From assembly GCA_963576735.1 (NCBI GenBank), contig OY755173.1:19748873-19812872 (forward strand): DNA of 64,000 nucleotides, in the 5' to 3' direction. A program made the translations under genes and the position numbers. Below, piece by piece: positions 1 to 11,500 of the stretch. This stretch comes from Bedellia somnulentella. Lineage: Eukaryota; Arthropoda; Insecta; Lepidoptera; Bedelliidae. Positions within the stretch are counted from its first letter, which is position 1; each line of letters starts with the position of its first letter. Under the pieces are notes generated by a model. That model was not told the origin of the DNA. It saw only the letters and a list, made by a program, of their open reading frames with translations, and made no database searches.

Positions 1-189
1 TCTATATTTTTTACAATATCATCTTTCACACCGCACTTTTCATGAATCACGCTTTTTTATTAACACGCTTTTATTAGGTCAACCTGTATGTATGTAACTA
101 TGTAATCAAATCTAAGAAAACTAATTTAACCATCTTCTAAAGGTCATAGCGTTATGAAAATTGGCAGTTGTATGTGATTTCGATGACAA

Positions 190-720
190 TACAATAATAT
201 GGTACTGTCGAGCTGATCTGATGATGGAGCCGGAAGATATGAACTGGAACTTCATGATGGATGATCGTATCATCGCCGTGTTTGGACTTGTTAAAAAGGT
301 CTTGTAATGAACGTTCACCATGATTAGGTTTCAAGGTCTGATGATGAAGCCGCAAGATAGGCACTAGCATTCCATGATGAAATATCGTATCATAGCCGTG
401 TTTGGACTTGTTAGAAAGGTCTTGTAATGAACCTTGACCACGGTTAGGTTTCAAGGTCTGAATACCATAATATGGTACTGTCGAGCTCATCTGATGATGG
501 AGCCGGAAGATATTAACTGGAACTTAATGATGGATGATCGTATTATAGCCGTATTTGGACTTGTTAGAAAGGTCTTGTAATGAACTTTGACAACGAAATG
601 AAATTTGACCAAGATTAGGCTTCAAGGTCTGAATACAATAATATGGTACTATCGAACTGATCTGATGATGGAGCCGGAAGATTTGAACTGGAACTTCATT
701 ATGAATATAAGAATACGATT
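190..720. repeat. Degenerate tandem repeat, four units
   Basis: A unit starting 'ctgatgatggagccggaagat' recurs near 218, 338, 490 and 661 (spacings about 120, 152 and 171 bp). The units share a 'ggacttgttagaaaggtcttgtaatgaac' type stretch and 'ggtttcaaggtctgaata'. The similar phrase 'ctgatgatgggatcctgg' occurs at 28130, so this is probably an amplified part of a dispersed repeat. The open frames across it are low-complexity and not convincing as genes. Confidence 0.75.
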
Positions 721-721
721 T

Positions 722-845
722 ATCGTTACCAACCCATAACGTCCCACTGCTGGGCACGGGTCACTTCCGTGAGGAAGGTATTAGCCATACTTCACCACGG
801 GGGCCAGCCGGGCCGACTACCGAGTATATTAAGACTTTTCAAAGG
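722..845. repeat. Dispersed repeat fragment
   Basis: It contains 'cgtcccactgctgggcacgg' followed by a decayed 'gaggaaggtattagccatac', a phrase I know as very common in lepidopteran genomes. It abuts the helicase fragment at 855. No coding potential is visible. Confidence 0.5.
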
Positions 846-854
846 AGTAAAATC

Positions 855-1322
855 ATGTTGCGTTCCAATATAAACGTAGAGAAGGGGCTCGTGAATAGGA
901 GTATCGGTTTTATCACGGACATCGTCGGGCCACACTTTAGACGCGACCAAATGTATGAAACCGACATCCCGTCCATCAAAGTTAATTTTGGTAACGACGA
1001 CAAGCACCTAATTCAGCCTATAGGCATCCAATTCCCGGCCAAGTACAGCTACGGTACGGTGGAAAGGTGCATGCTCCCAGTGATTTTAAGTTGGGCATCT
1101 ACCGTGCACAAGATGCAAGGCTGTACGGTAGACCACGCCGTGGTGTACTTAGGGTCCAGTACTTTTGCGGATGGACAGGCATATGTGGCGCTAAGTCGAG
1201 TAAAATCACTTAGTGATCTCCAGATTGAAGAGTTAGATTGTTCTAAGCTGACAGGTAAGACACCATGCAATACAGACGCACTGGCGGAGATGGAGAGGAT
1301 GCGGGCTCATTCGTCTATTTGA
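855..1322 (+). pseudogene. PIF1-like helicase C-terminal fragment (probably from a Helitron)
   Basis: An open frame of 155 residues matches the C-terminal part of PIF1-family superfamily 1B DNA helicases. It starts with the 'vMLRxNINVEKGLVN' type segment, has the 2B-like 'STVHKMQGCTVDHAVV' at about residues 85-100, and ends with the motif VI-like 'GQAYVALSRVKSLSDL' at about 109-124. Walker A and B and motifs Ia to III are missing, as are any Rep/HUH nuclease residues. PIF1 domains of this type are most often found in Helitron transposases, so a Helitron relic is more likely than a host helicase gene. The stop codon is at the natural end of the domain. The frame is intact over the remnant, so it is young or only recently truncated. 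Confidence 0.7.
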
Positions 1323-2030
1323 AATAAATGTTTAAAATATGCCATTAGCAAAGACTAAAAAGCATAAAATAAATTAATAGTTTAAAAACACTAAAAAACA
1401 CGCTTTTATAAGTGCACTTAAAAGTCAAAAATAAATTACGGGTCGTTCAAGTTGTCTCTTTTTCTGGGCTGAAGTGTAAACTATGTGCTTTTAATTATAA
1501 TATTTGATTGTAAAAGCGTGGAACAAGAACAGCATCATGCACTGCCATTCGGGACTTTTCAGACAACAAACGATTGGCTAGTCATTAGATTTTATTAATT
1601 GCTTAACTTATATGAAAGTAAGTATTTATTAGAATAATTGTTGCATGATAAAAAAACGTAAGATTCTACTCAAAGCGTTGTAAAATGTTTAAATATGATC
1701 CAATGAACATTTACTGCATATAAAAATCATCTCTGTGTCTGTGTTAAATGGTATTGTAATCGTGGGATTTCGTTGTTGCAACATTTAACTCAAAACTGCA
1801 CTATTTACTAAGCTACTACTAACAAAAAAAAAGTTGAAATCTACAAGGCATAAAACAAGCGTAAAAATATGAGTTGTATGCTTTACAAGTCACGGTTTTA
1901 TTGTATGTTTCTTTGTTAATTGCTTAGTTAGATAATTTCATATTGACATATTAATCTTTCTATTCGATTACACGACTTAAAGTTGACATTAACAATACTT
2001 TTGCGCTTATTTTACAAATAGGCCTGGCAG
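1323..2030. other. AT-rich intergenic DNA, nothing recognised
   Basis: No open frame, RNA gene or recognisable repeat was seen here. It lies between the helicase relic and the presumed ACOX3 5' region. Confidence 0.5.
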
Positions 2031-2411
2031 CACTGAGCTCAGCTCAGCTCAGCTCGTCGGTCGGCTCACTCACATTTCTTTGAAATTGTAAACTAACTAG
2101 CTCGTTTCATTGTTAACTCTCGCGTTTCGTTACTGCACTTGCCGGGTGCCTTTTACAATTAAAATCCTTAAACTTTAGTTGATACTACGTAAGTTATCTA
2201 GTTCTACAATAATAATTTATTTAACTCATTTCCGCGCAAATTTCTGAAGATAACCAGTGAAACATTAAATCTGTAAGTCAGCCTTTTCGCAAAATCTATC
2301 ATTTTCATGAGATCCGCGCTTGAACTTCAAATTTAATGTTGCCTTATTAGATATTGGTAAGATAGTTCATAATATATTGTTATCTATTTTCTAACTTTGT
2401 TATAGGTTACA
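2030..2411 (+). promoter_or_regulatory. Presumed ACOX3 promoter and 5' UTR
   Basis: This stretch is richer in GC than its surroundings and precedes the first coding exon. It has a pentanucleotide run of AGCTC at 2035-2056. The sequence 'ttgttatag' at 2397-2405 looks like a splice acceptor just before the ATG, so a 5' UTR exon may be joined here. I see no TATA box and cannot place the start site. Confidence 0.35.
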
Positions 2412-2540
2412 ATGGAAGACTTAGCATTTATTCCTGATTTACCGAGTGGGCCTCTTGATGCATATAGAAAAACGGCTTCATTTGATTGGAAGAGATTGAA
2501 ACTAAGCCTAGAGGGAAATATTGAGTTATTAAAAATCAAG
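2412..2540 (+). CDS. ACOX3: ACOX3 exon 1 (residues 1-43)
   Basis: It starts at ATG in 'gttacaATGG' and ends AAG before gtaagt, in phase 0. It encodes the family N-terminus with FIPDLPSGPLDAYRK. The intron that follows is about 9.0 kb and full of mobile DNA. Confidence 0.94.
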
Positions 2541-5500
2541 GTAAGTTTCTGCTAGTATTTTGTCTTAAACCTAATTATGGTTGACACAGGTTTTAATGTA
2601 CTTACCTATATTGTAACCATTAATTTTATGGCTTGTGATAGCGCACAAGTGATATGTATTGTTAGTCACTTTTCCATGTAAATTATAGTTTCACAATATA
2701 GCTTTATATTTTTAATAATATCAGATACTTTTTTATTTATCCTTGTATGTTATTCTGTACTCAAAATCCTTCTAAGGTTGTTATTCAGAATCAAGTGATG
2801 CAGTGTCACTTTCAAGATAACTAAAGAATTTGTTTCTATAGACAATACTTAAATTTATATTTTCTGTGCATTCTTTTCACAAGCTAACTTGATTATTTTA
2901 AATAGCCCACATAATAAATTTCTTCGTTTTGGTTCTTATTTTCATTATATTGCTATTTAAAATGCATGGTTTGTCATACATTTATCATATATTACAACTA
3001 CTTACTTCATATTTTACTAAGCAAAATCCAAATACTGCAAATTATGGTATGCACATTATAGATACTAGTTGTTTGTCAACTAAAAGTATGACATGATATA
3101 AGGCGATATATGTTAATTTCACATTTACAAAATTAAACAACATACAGACATATACTCATGGCTATAGATCCCTAGAAGGGGTAGCCAGAGCTAAAGAATA
3201 AGGAATTAGAAATTCTATTGCCAAAATATTATTAAATAGAATTACTGTTGCTGGACTTCTCACTTAAAGTGATTCACTTCCAGACATTGAATGGTAAGGA
3301 TGGTGAAAAGTGTCTTTTTGTGATACCTCACACGATTTGAAGATTTCTTCTGCCATGGTTAGGGTTCTAAATAGTACCAAATTATAGAGTTTTATTTAAG
3401 CTTTTAGGAGTTCCAATAGATTTTGCACTTCTGACTAATTGAAGATAGTAGCTCACAAGATAGTAGCTTTGCCAAAATATTAGTTGCGCAAGATTCTTAT
3501 AATAATTAGCATCAGTCAATAGAATTTTACTGCTGGACATAGGGTTCGCCCAAAGATCTTTACAACGACCGGTCCTGCGCTGCCCTCATCCATCGGCTTC
3601 CTGCGACATTGACCAAATCGTGGGTCCACCTTGTGGGAGGCCTACCCACACTGCTTCGTCCGGTACGTGGCCACCACTCCAGAACCTTCGAGCCCCAGCG
3701 GTCGTCGGTACTGTGTGGAATGTGGCCTGCACATTGCCACTTAAGTTGTGCAACTCTTTGGGCTATATCATTGGTCCCGGTTGTTCTACGGAACTACAGA
3801 ACTCCTCGTTGGGTATTCGATTATAGTTAGCGGATATTTTTTTGTAATAGTGACACGGAGCAACACATTCGTTATTTTTTCCATGATAAAATTTTCATTA
3901 ATTGGACGTTTTCAATAACAACGTCACTAAATATTATGACAAAAAAAATGAGAGAAAAAACTATCTTTTAAATAGTTTTAAAGTACATATAACCAGAGTC
4001 AGGGTTGTTAAAACATTTATAAGCCTGTAATATGTTTTGTTTTGAACTATTGCTTTTTATTTATTTAGGACCTAAGAAGCAAAGTAAAGAAAAAAAAAAG
4101 CCCAGTCTAAGTTGACAATCGTGCAGTGGAAGTAACAATAGAATAGTTATATTTTATAAATTTTATAACATTTTATATTCTATTCGCTGTATCCCCCCAA
4201 AAGAGCGGCAAACTTACGGCGTGTTCGTTTATGCTGGGAAACTGTATTTAAGGGGCAGGCTTTGGAGGAAAAGGGAAGATCTCACACAACTTCTCAAACA
4301 TTTCTCTACTGTCCCGTCTCTTTTTGTACAAACACACAGTCACATGTCTAAACTATTAATCAGTTATATGTGTTACCATACGATGTTTTCTCCCACCGTA
4401 CCTTGACAAAAAGAAAAAAAACACTTTATGCGCACGGTAATGTGTGACCAAAGTCTGGTTATGCAAAAAATAACCTCTGACATCTGTATCAATTAAGTTT
4501 TTCCAAATTACAATAGGCATTAAAAAGCCTTTTGTTTACCAGTAAATTAGTCTTTTTTAGTATGATTGCGAGAGGAATGAGCTTGATATAACTTACTTTA
4601 AACAGGCATATGAAAGAGCCCACGATTATTAACAAAATATAAAGTAGCCATATAAAATAGAAAGCTAATAGAAATGCTATTCATTCACATACCTAAAAAA
4701 AGGTACAATGACAAGTTTACAGACACGTCACTTCATATTAGTAACCTATAAATCGAAATGTGTGCTTCTAGAATTAGAACAGGTAAAAAAGAAAAGATGC
4801 CTAGTAGACTGGTTTTCTTGACCAGTTTCAAATATGCATAGCCAAAATATTAAATCAGTCATTTATAGTTAAAATATTATGCAATAGTGCTGTAATACCA
4901 TCGGTCGAAATAAAGTAGGTGCAGAGAATTTCGTTTTATCTTGTTCCAAAATGAGAAATGTAACGGTGAGGAAAAACATCGTGAGGAAACCCACATGGCT
5001 AAGTTGTACTTAGTTATCGGTTAAGCCCGTTATTACGTGAGTACACTGTCCAAGCAAAACGTGGGAACTCTGAACACCGAGTAATGATATCACGTGATGC
5101 TCAGAAGTATTAGTGCCTCTGCAAACACCTTGAGTCAAAATCCAACGATAAACCAAACCAGTACCAGTCGTCAAATTTATCTTGAAAATAAAATTACATT
5201 GTATTAATAGGAAATAAGTTAAATTAAAAATAAACATATAAAGAAAACTGGAAAAATCTTTAATAAATATTCTAAATTATTTATTTTTTTACTACAATTG
5301 TTTAGTATTTTATGTTCAAAAGTCACTTACATTTAGAAAAAAAAAAATCTTTTACCCGAATAAGGCGACGAATAAATTTTGCTGCTAGCTCCAATTTCAT
5401 AACTGATCTATAAACTACCTTATTATACCTTATTATATCTCAATTTCTAGAAATCGTTCGTCAAATGATTGTTTTCGATCTAAAAGGTCTTACTACCGTC

Positions 5501-8500
5501 CGCACCCGAGTAAATACTCACGGCCAGAAATCCCAAATTAACTCCTATCACCTTCCAAATGTGGCTGACGTGTTTCTAGCTCTGAAGCTCTGTTGAAATG
5601 TTTGTAAAACTGCACAAAAAATACACGAATGTAGAAACTGAGCATTAATCTTTTAATAATTATTGCTGCACTTAGGACATTCTGCCTGTTTTGTGTGTTA
5701 ACTATTTGGGCCAGGGATGGCATAAAGTATTTTGGGAGCTTTTATGATCTACCTACCTTTTGTTAAGAATATTGCAGTAAAATAAAATTAGAAACTGATA
5801 TTTTAGTCCTACTTGCTGACGACGTCCGTGGTCGATTAGATAGGTGGCTAGCTTCTCGGTCTGGAGGTTGCGGGTTCGATTCCCGCTGAGAGCATCATTT
5901 ATATGATGAGTATATAGTTATTGTTTCTTATTCGGCCGAATGTTCGGTATAAATTTATGCCGAAGCCGAATTACGGCCGATGTCTGGTTAAATTTCGCGC
6001 GTTTTTGATCAATGAAGAATTATAAGTATTTGACAGTATGATGTTGCCTTTGTTACATAAATAAAGACTTAAAATAAGTCAGAAAGAAATATAAGATAAG
6101 TACATACAATACAAACATACATATACTCACGGCCATAAATCCCAAAAAGGGGTAGCCAGAACTTCAAACCTACAAACTCTTCAATCACATTTAGAAGTCG
6201 ATAGGGGACAATATGGCAGAAATAAAGTATCCTTGGTAATGGGTCTCCAACCGCATCGCGCAAAAACCACTTAAAAAAGCCCCACACCCTTCGCCGGCCC
6301 TTACGACACCCGTGGGTAAAAATACCTACCTAAATTATTACCTAGGATACTTTATTTCTACCATATACTACATAATACCTATAATTATTACCTACCGAAT
6401 TTCGGCCGAACTTCGGTTAAATCTGCCAAATGTAACCGAAATTCGGCCGAATACGAACTTTGGTAAAATAAAATAAAATATAAAATAAAATAATCATTTA
6501 TTTCAAAATAAAAAGATAAATCTTTGTTTTTTGAACGTCAAATTTTAACTTAATACTAAGTTTACTTCGGATTCGGAAGGTGTTTTGTTGAGAGAAGAAC
6601 CCGTAAGAAACTCGTCAACACACATCTTTTTTTAACGTCCATTACAATTTTGGTGTTAGCCCGGAAACATCCTGCACAGAGCCCTGATGACACCAAGCCA
6701 CTTCATCATTAATGTAATCATTGACATTGTAATAGGCTTTCGAACTAAGATTTCTTTTAACTGCTGCTTTGAATTTTGTTTCTGTTAAATTTAAAATGTC
6801 CTCAGGTATTTTATTATACATTTTTACGCATAACCCCATGAAAGATGTATTTACTTTTGACAATCTGTATTTTGGTACTGATATTTTATTGTTGTCTCTC
6901 AGGTTTCGAATATGTCTGTCACAATTTTTCACAAAAGAGGCCTGATTCTTTCTTACATACATAATATTTTCATAAATATATTGACATGGCAGTGTCATTA
7001 TATTTATTGTTTTAAACAATTCCCTCAGGGAATCTCGGGATCTCAAATTGTATATAGCTCTTATTGCTCTCTTTTGGAGAATAAATATGGAACCAACATC
7101 AGCTGCTCTGCCCCAGAGTAAAATACCGTAAGACATTACACTATGAAAATAGCTGTAATAAACTAATCGAGCTGTCTGTACATCCGTTAAATGTCTTATT
7201 TTCCTAACGGCATATGCAGCACTACTTAGCCTGCCAGCTAGTGAGCTAATGTGGGGTCCCCATTGGAGCTTGGAGTCCAGAGTTATCCCTAAGAAAACTG
7301 TGTTATCCGAAAATACTAACTTTTCATTATTTAAAATTATTTCGTTATCAACGCACCTAACATTAGGTAATACAAATTTAATGCATTTGGTTTTTTTACC
7401 ATAATTTTATTGTAACTTTGGCTCCATATTTAGCAGATATATTTAATGAATGTATAAGAAATAAAATCTTTCCAAATCTCATGAAGCATAGTAAAATTGT
7501 ACCACTTCTTAAATCCGGAGGAGATAAAATTAGTCCTGATGGTTATAGACCAATATCAATTCTGCCAGTTTTAAGTAAAATATTCGAAAAACTAATGTTC
7601 AATCAAATGCTTTTGCATTTCGCTTCAAACAAATTGTTTCATCCAAAACAATTTGGCTTTACGAAGGGCCGCTCTACCACCGATGCAGGCGTTGCCTTAA
7701 TGAAACACATTTTTGATTCGTGGGAACGCAAAAATGATGCTATTGGTTTGTTTTGCGATCTTACGAAGGCATTTGATTGTGCAGATCATGAAATCCTTTT
7801 TATTAAATTAGAACATTATGGCATACAAGGTGACGCACTTAAATTAATAAAGTCTTACTTTTCGGATCGGATACAGAAAGTGCAAATCAATAATGCAATA
7901 TCACCTGGAACTCATGTAAAAATGGGTGTTCCGCAGGGTTCTATTTTGGGCCCATTTTTATTTTTAGTTTATATTAATGATTTGCCGTTCATGGTCGAGA
8001 AAATGTCCGAGATAGTGTTATTTGCTGATGATACTTCTTTAGTATTTGACGTTGAAAGAAATAATCAGAATATTGACGAGGTGAATAACACGGTTTCACA
8101 GATTCAAACATGGTTTGCTTCCAATAATCTTGTACTGAATGGTAAAAAAACCAAATGCATTAAATTTCATTAAATCTGCATTAAATCTGCCGAACTTCGG
8201 TAATACCGAATGTTTAACGAATTTCGATGCATCTCTAGTATATAATATTAAATACTAGCTTATTGCCCGCGACTACGTCCGCGTGGACTACATTTTTTGC
8301 ATCCAGTTTACATCCAAAATACCAAAACACTATCTAACTACACTAACTTCTGTTTTTTTGTATTTATATTCCCGTGGGCGTTGTAATAGATATAAAGAAC
8401 ATTGAGACTTTTTAAGTGATTATTGGGCAATGCAGTTGCAGACGGTTGGATGGACCCCATTCAACTTCCAAAAGTGGATAAAGAATTACTATCTCTGGAG

Positions 8501-11500
8501 CTGTGGCTACCATTTTTTGGTATTTATAGCCGTTAGTATATTCTCATGATTGATTGATAGATGAATTTCATACATTCCTTTTTGTAGTTGTTATATCAGT
8601 CAATCGCATCAAGATTCAAATTTCTAGATACATTGTATTTATAGATCAAAAATCGGTATAATATATTTCAATCTCTTAGGGAATGAGTTCCAAAAAACTT
8701 CTTTAATTGTTCATAAGAAACATGAAACAAACCATTTTGTAACCAAGTTTCTATGTTCAAAAATGAAAATATCTTGAGTAAGTGTGGATAGCAGTTTGGT
8801 GACCCGGTGCTGCCCCCTACACTGACTGTTGGTGATGTGTGAGAGATTGCAAATATCGGTCAACAGATGGCGTTACTGAATTATCATTGAGATATTTACT
8901 ATTATTTAGAAACTATGCATTCTGAGGATAAGAGACAGAATATTAATTTATGCGCAAGTAAAACATAATATATCTATGAGAATATTAGTTAAAGAAAAAA
9001 GTTATAAAAACAAAAGCTATAAATATATTCTCAAACCTACCAAATGAATACGCAAAATTCATAAAATATACTTTCAATTATCTTTATTCATACATATTCG
9101 CATAGTTGAATGTGAAAAAGAAGGATTAGTGCATCCTATTATTTTAACCTAACACAAAAGCAAAAAGAATACGCAAAAAGACTTTGACCACCCGGGATTC
9201 GAACCTGGGTCTTTCGTACTCAGTATTCATCAAACGGTATACCGCTACGCCACGCAGACATATGTGTAAGTCTCAAATTTGTGATATCCTATATATCTAG
9301 TAGTCATACTATTGACAAACAATTAAATGGACAATTATTTTGATGAAAATGGATGAAACCCTTATTTTTTCCAAAAAGACTATTAATGAAGAGTCCGATA
9401 AAGTCGGTCGATGAAAAAATTTATCGTGTAAATATGGGGAACCACATAAAAGTTATGTTTTTTATGCTCCTGTGGGAACCCTTGCGAAATCCGGGATAAA
9501 TTATATCCTATATGTTGGCCAGGTGTATAACCTACATTCATGCCAAATTTGATCAAGATCGGTCCGGTAGAATTAACGTGATGAACGGACATACAGACAG
9601 ACAGACACATTTTTTAAAAAAATAGCAAATTTGGCTTCAGTATCGAAAATAAAACATATTCCACCGGTTTTTATTTTTTTTTCTTCAATGTTCTTTTTTC
9701 TTCGTTACAGTCTTATTATAGTATATATATTGTTGAGTTGGTCCCATAATACAAGTTATACTTAGTTTGGATCTAACTAAATATGTGTATAATATAATAA
9801 AAAAAGGACAGAAAAATTTTGACACAGGCGGAAACCAAACCCGCGACCTCGGGTATACGCCCCCGTCGCTATGCCAATTGAGCTACAGTGTCAATGGCTG
9901 CCAGTGCGAAATTCTTCTATCCTTTATTTCTTTTACACTTTTAAGTGTGTTGGCAGGCGTAATACCCGAGGTCGCGGGTTCGATTCCCGCCTGTGTCGAA
10001 ATTTTTCTTTACTTTATTTATCCTTTATTTATTAGAATGAGGTTTTCCCACCTCACATGAGGTTTTCATGACCAAAAACATTCAAATTATGTGTATAATA
10101 TGTTCATATATATTATATCTTTTTAAAACTGCTAGCTGAATGGCAAACATTGTTTTACCACACAATTTCCTGTTGTACTACCTATACCACTTAGCAGTAT
10201 AAACATCGTTTTATGTTCTATTCTCTATTCATGAACTCTGTAAGCATCGGTATAGCCATTTCAAAGGAATTTTGTTATAAATACTGTCACACTATAGTTC
10301 TAAGAATTAAATTGTTTTTGTGTCATATCGGCTTTGAGTAGCACTTACCCATTTCTTCCTGTGGGTGTCGTACGAGAAGATTATAGGGATAGTGAGGCTA
10401 TTGAGGTGGTTCGAAACGTATCTGAAGAATGTCTATCTACTTTTCTTTTAATGCTCAGCTAACCTAGTCTTTTACATAACAACATAACATAAAACATAAA
10501 CGTATGAATACTTCTGAACATCACGTGACTTTGTCACCTGGTGTTCAGAGTACCCACGTTTTGCATGGACAGTGTACTCACGTGATAGAGGGCAGGCCTA
10601 TCGCCGTTTTGTACGAATACACTGTCACATGACTAAGCACAACTGAGCCATGTGGGTTTCCTCACGATGTTTTCCCTCACCGTTAACAACCATGATAAAA
10701 TTAACCACACATATGTCTTTGGAAAAGACAAATTGGTGTAGGCCCGACCCGGGATTGGAACACTAGTCGTATGCACGATAACCAGTGTTCTACTACTATA
10801 TTGGTCCGAATAAAGTATTGAAAGAAGAATTAGTATTTAACCTTTTAAATTTTATGGCGTTATTGTGTCTTAATACAATCGGAGGCACAGAAAGACTGCA
10901 ATTTGTAACTATAACATTCAAGGCAAATTATATCAGAGATTTCTATTATCAATGCCATTTTTTTATTGTTACATAAACGTGCGCCTTTTAGAGTTTAATG
11001 ATACGGCAATAGTTTTACTCTATATTGTATCAACATTATATTGCTGTGCAGTGTCGGCTTAGAATAGCACCACCCCGTTTCTTCGTATAGGTGATCGTTA
11101 GAGGCAACTAAGGGTGTGGGGATTTTTTAAGTGGTTTTTGGGCTATGAGGCTTGGGGCGCATCACCAAAAACATTTACTCCACAATCTTTTCCCCACTTA
11201 TCTTCAGAAATTCCTCAGCCAGTTTTGGAAGTTGCGTGGGGAAAAGATGAAGAAATAAAGGTTTTTGGTGATGGGTCTCCAACCGCATCGCCCGAAAATC
11301 CCTTAAAAGCCCCGATACCGTTAGTCGCCTCTTACGTACACCCACCGGAAGAAATGGGGTAGTGCTATTCTAAGCCTACACTACACAGCTAAGTATATGT
11401 ATGTATGTATAAAGAAAGAAAAAGACGGAAAGAAAAGATAGGTTTAGGTTCTAAGCTCTACACAACCACTCTCAATCTTTCGTCACGTTACTGATTATGT

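Larger units (their letters stand above)
8255..9727 (-). mobile_element. Non-autonomous Helitron (Lep1-like), copy 1
   Basis: Reading on the - strand, the 3' end is CTAG with T outside and a hairpin of the 'cgcggacgtagtcgcggg' type just inside. The 5' end is TATATACTATAATAAG, one base away from the TC of copy 2. It carries a short GTCT microsatellite near 9597 and a tRNA-like passenger at 9185-9260. Compared with copy 2 it has about 650 bp of extra sequence (8373-9020) including a decayed family A piece. Confidence 0.78.

Noticed and set aside
190..720. CRISPR-like or protein-coding repeat
   Set aside because: Units are long, unequal and diverged, without spacers, and the genome is eukaryotic.
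2357..2405. 49-bp 5' UTR intron before the ACOX3 ATG
   Set aside because: A GT donor and AG acceptor exist, but 49 bp is too short for a usual insect intron; a longer upstream intron is more likely.
3609..3830. + strand frames of 73 and 68 codons
   Set aside because: Antisense of an RTE-type reverse transcriptase C-terminus; the - strand carries the recognisable motifs.
9185..9260. Functional tRNA gene in the Helitron
   Set aside because: B box is good but the acceptor stem does not pair and the anticodon arm is not regular.
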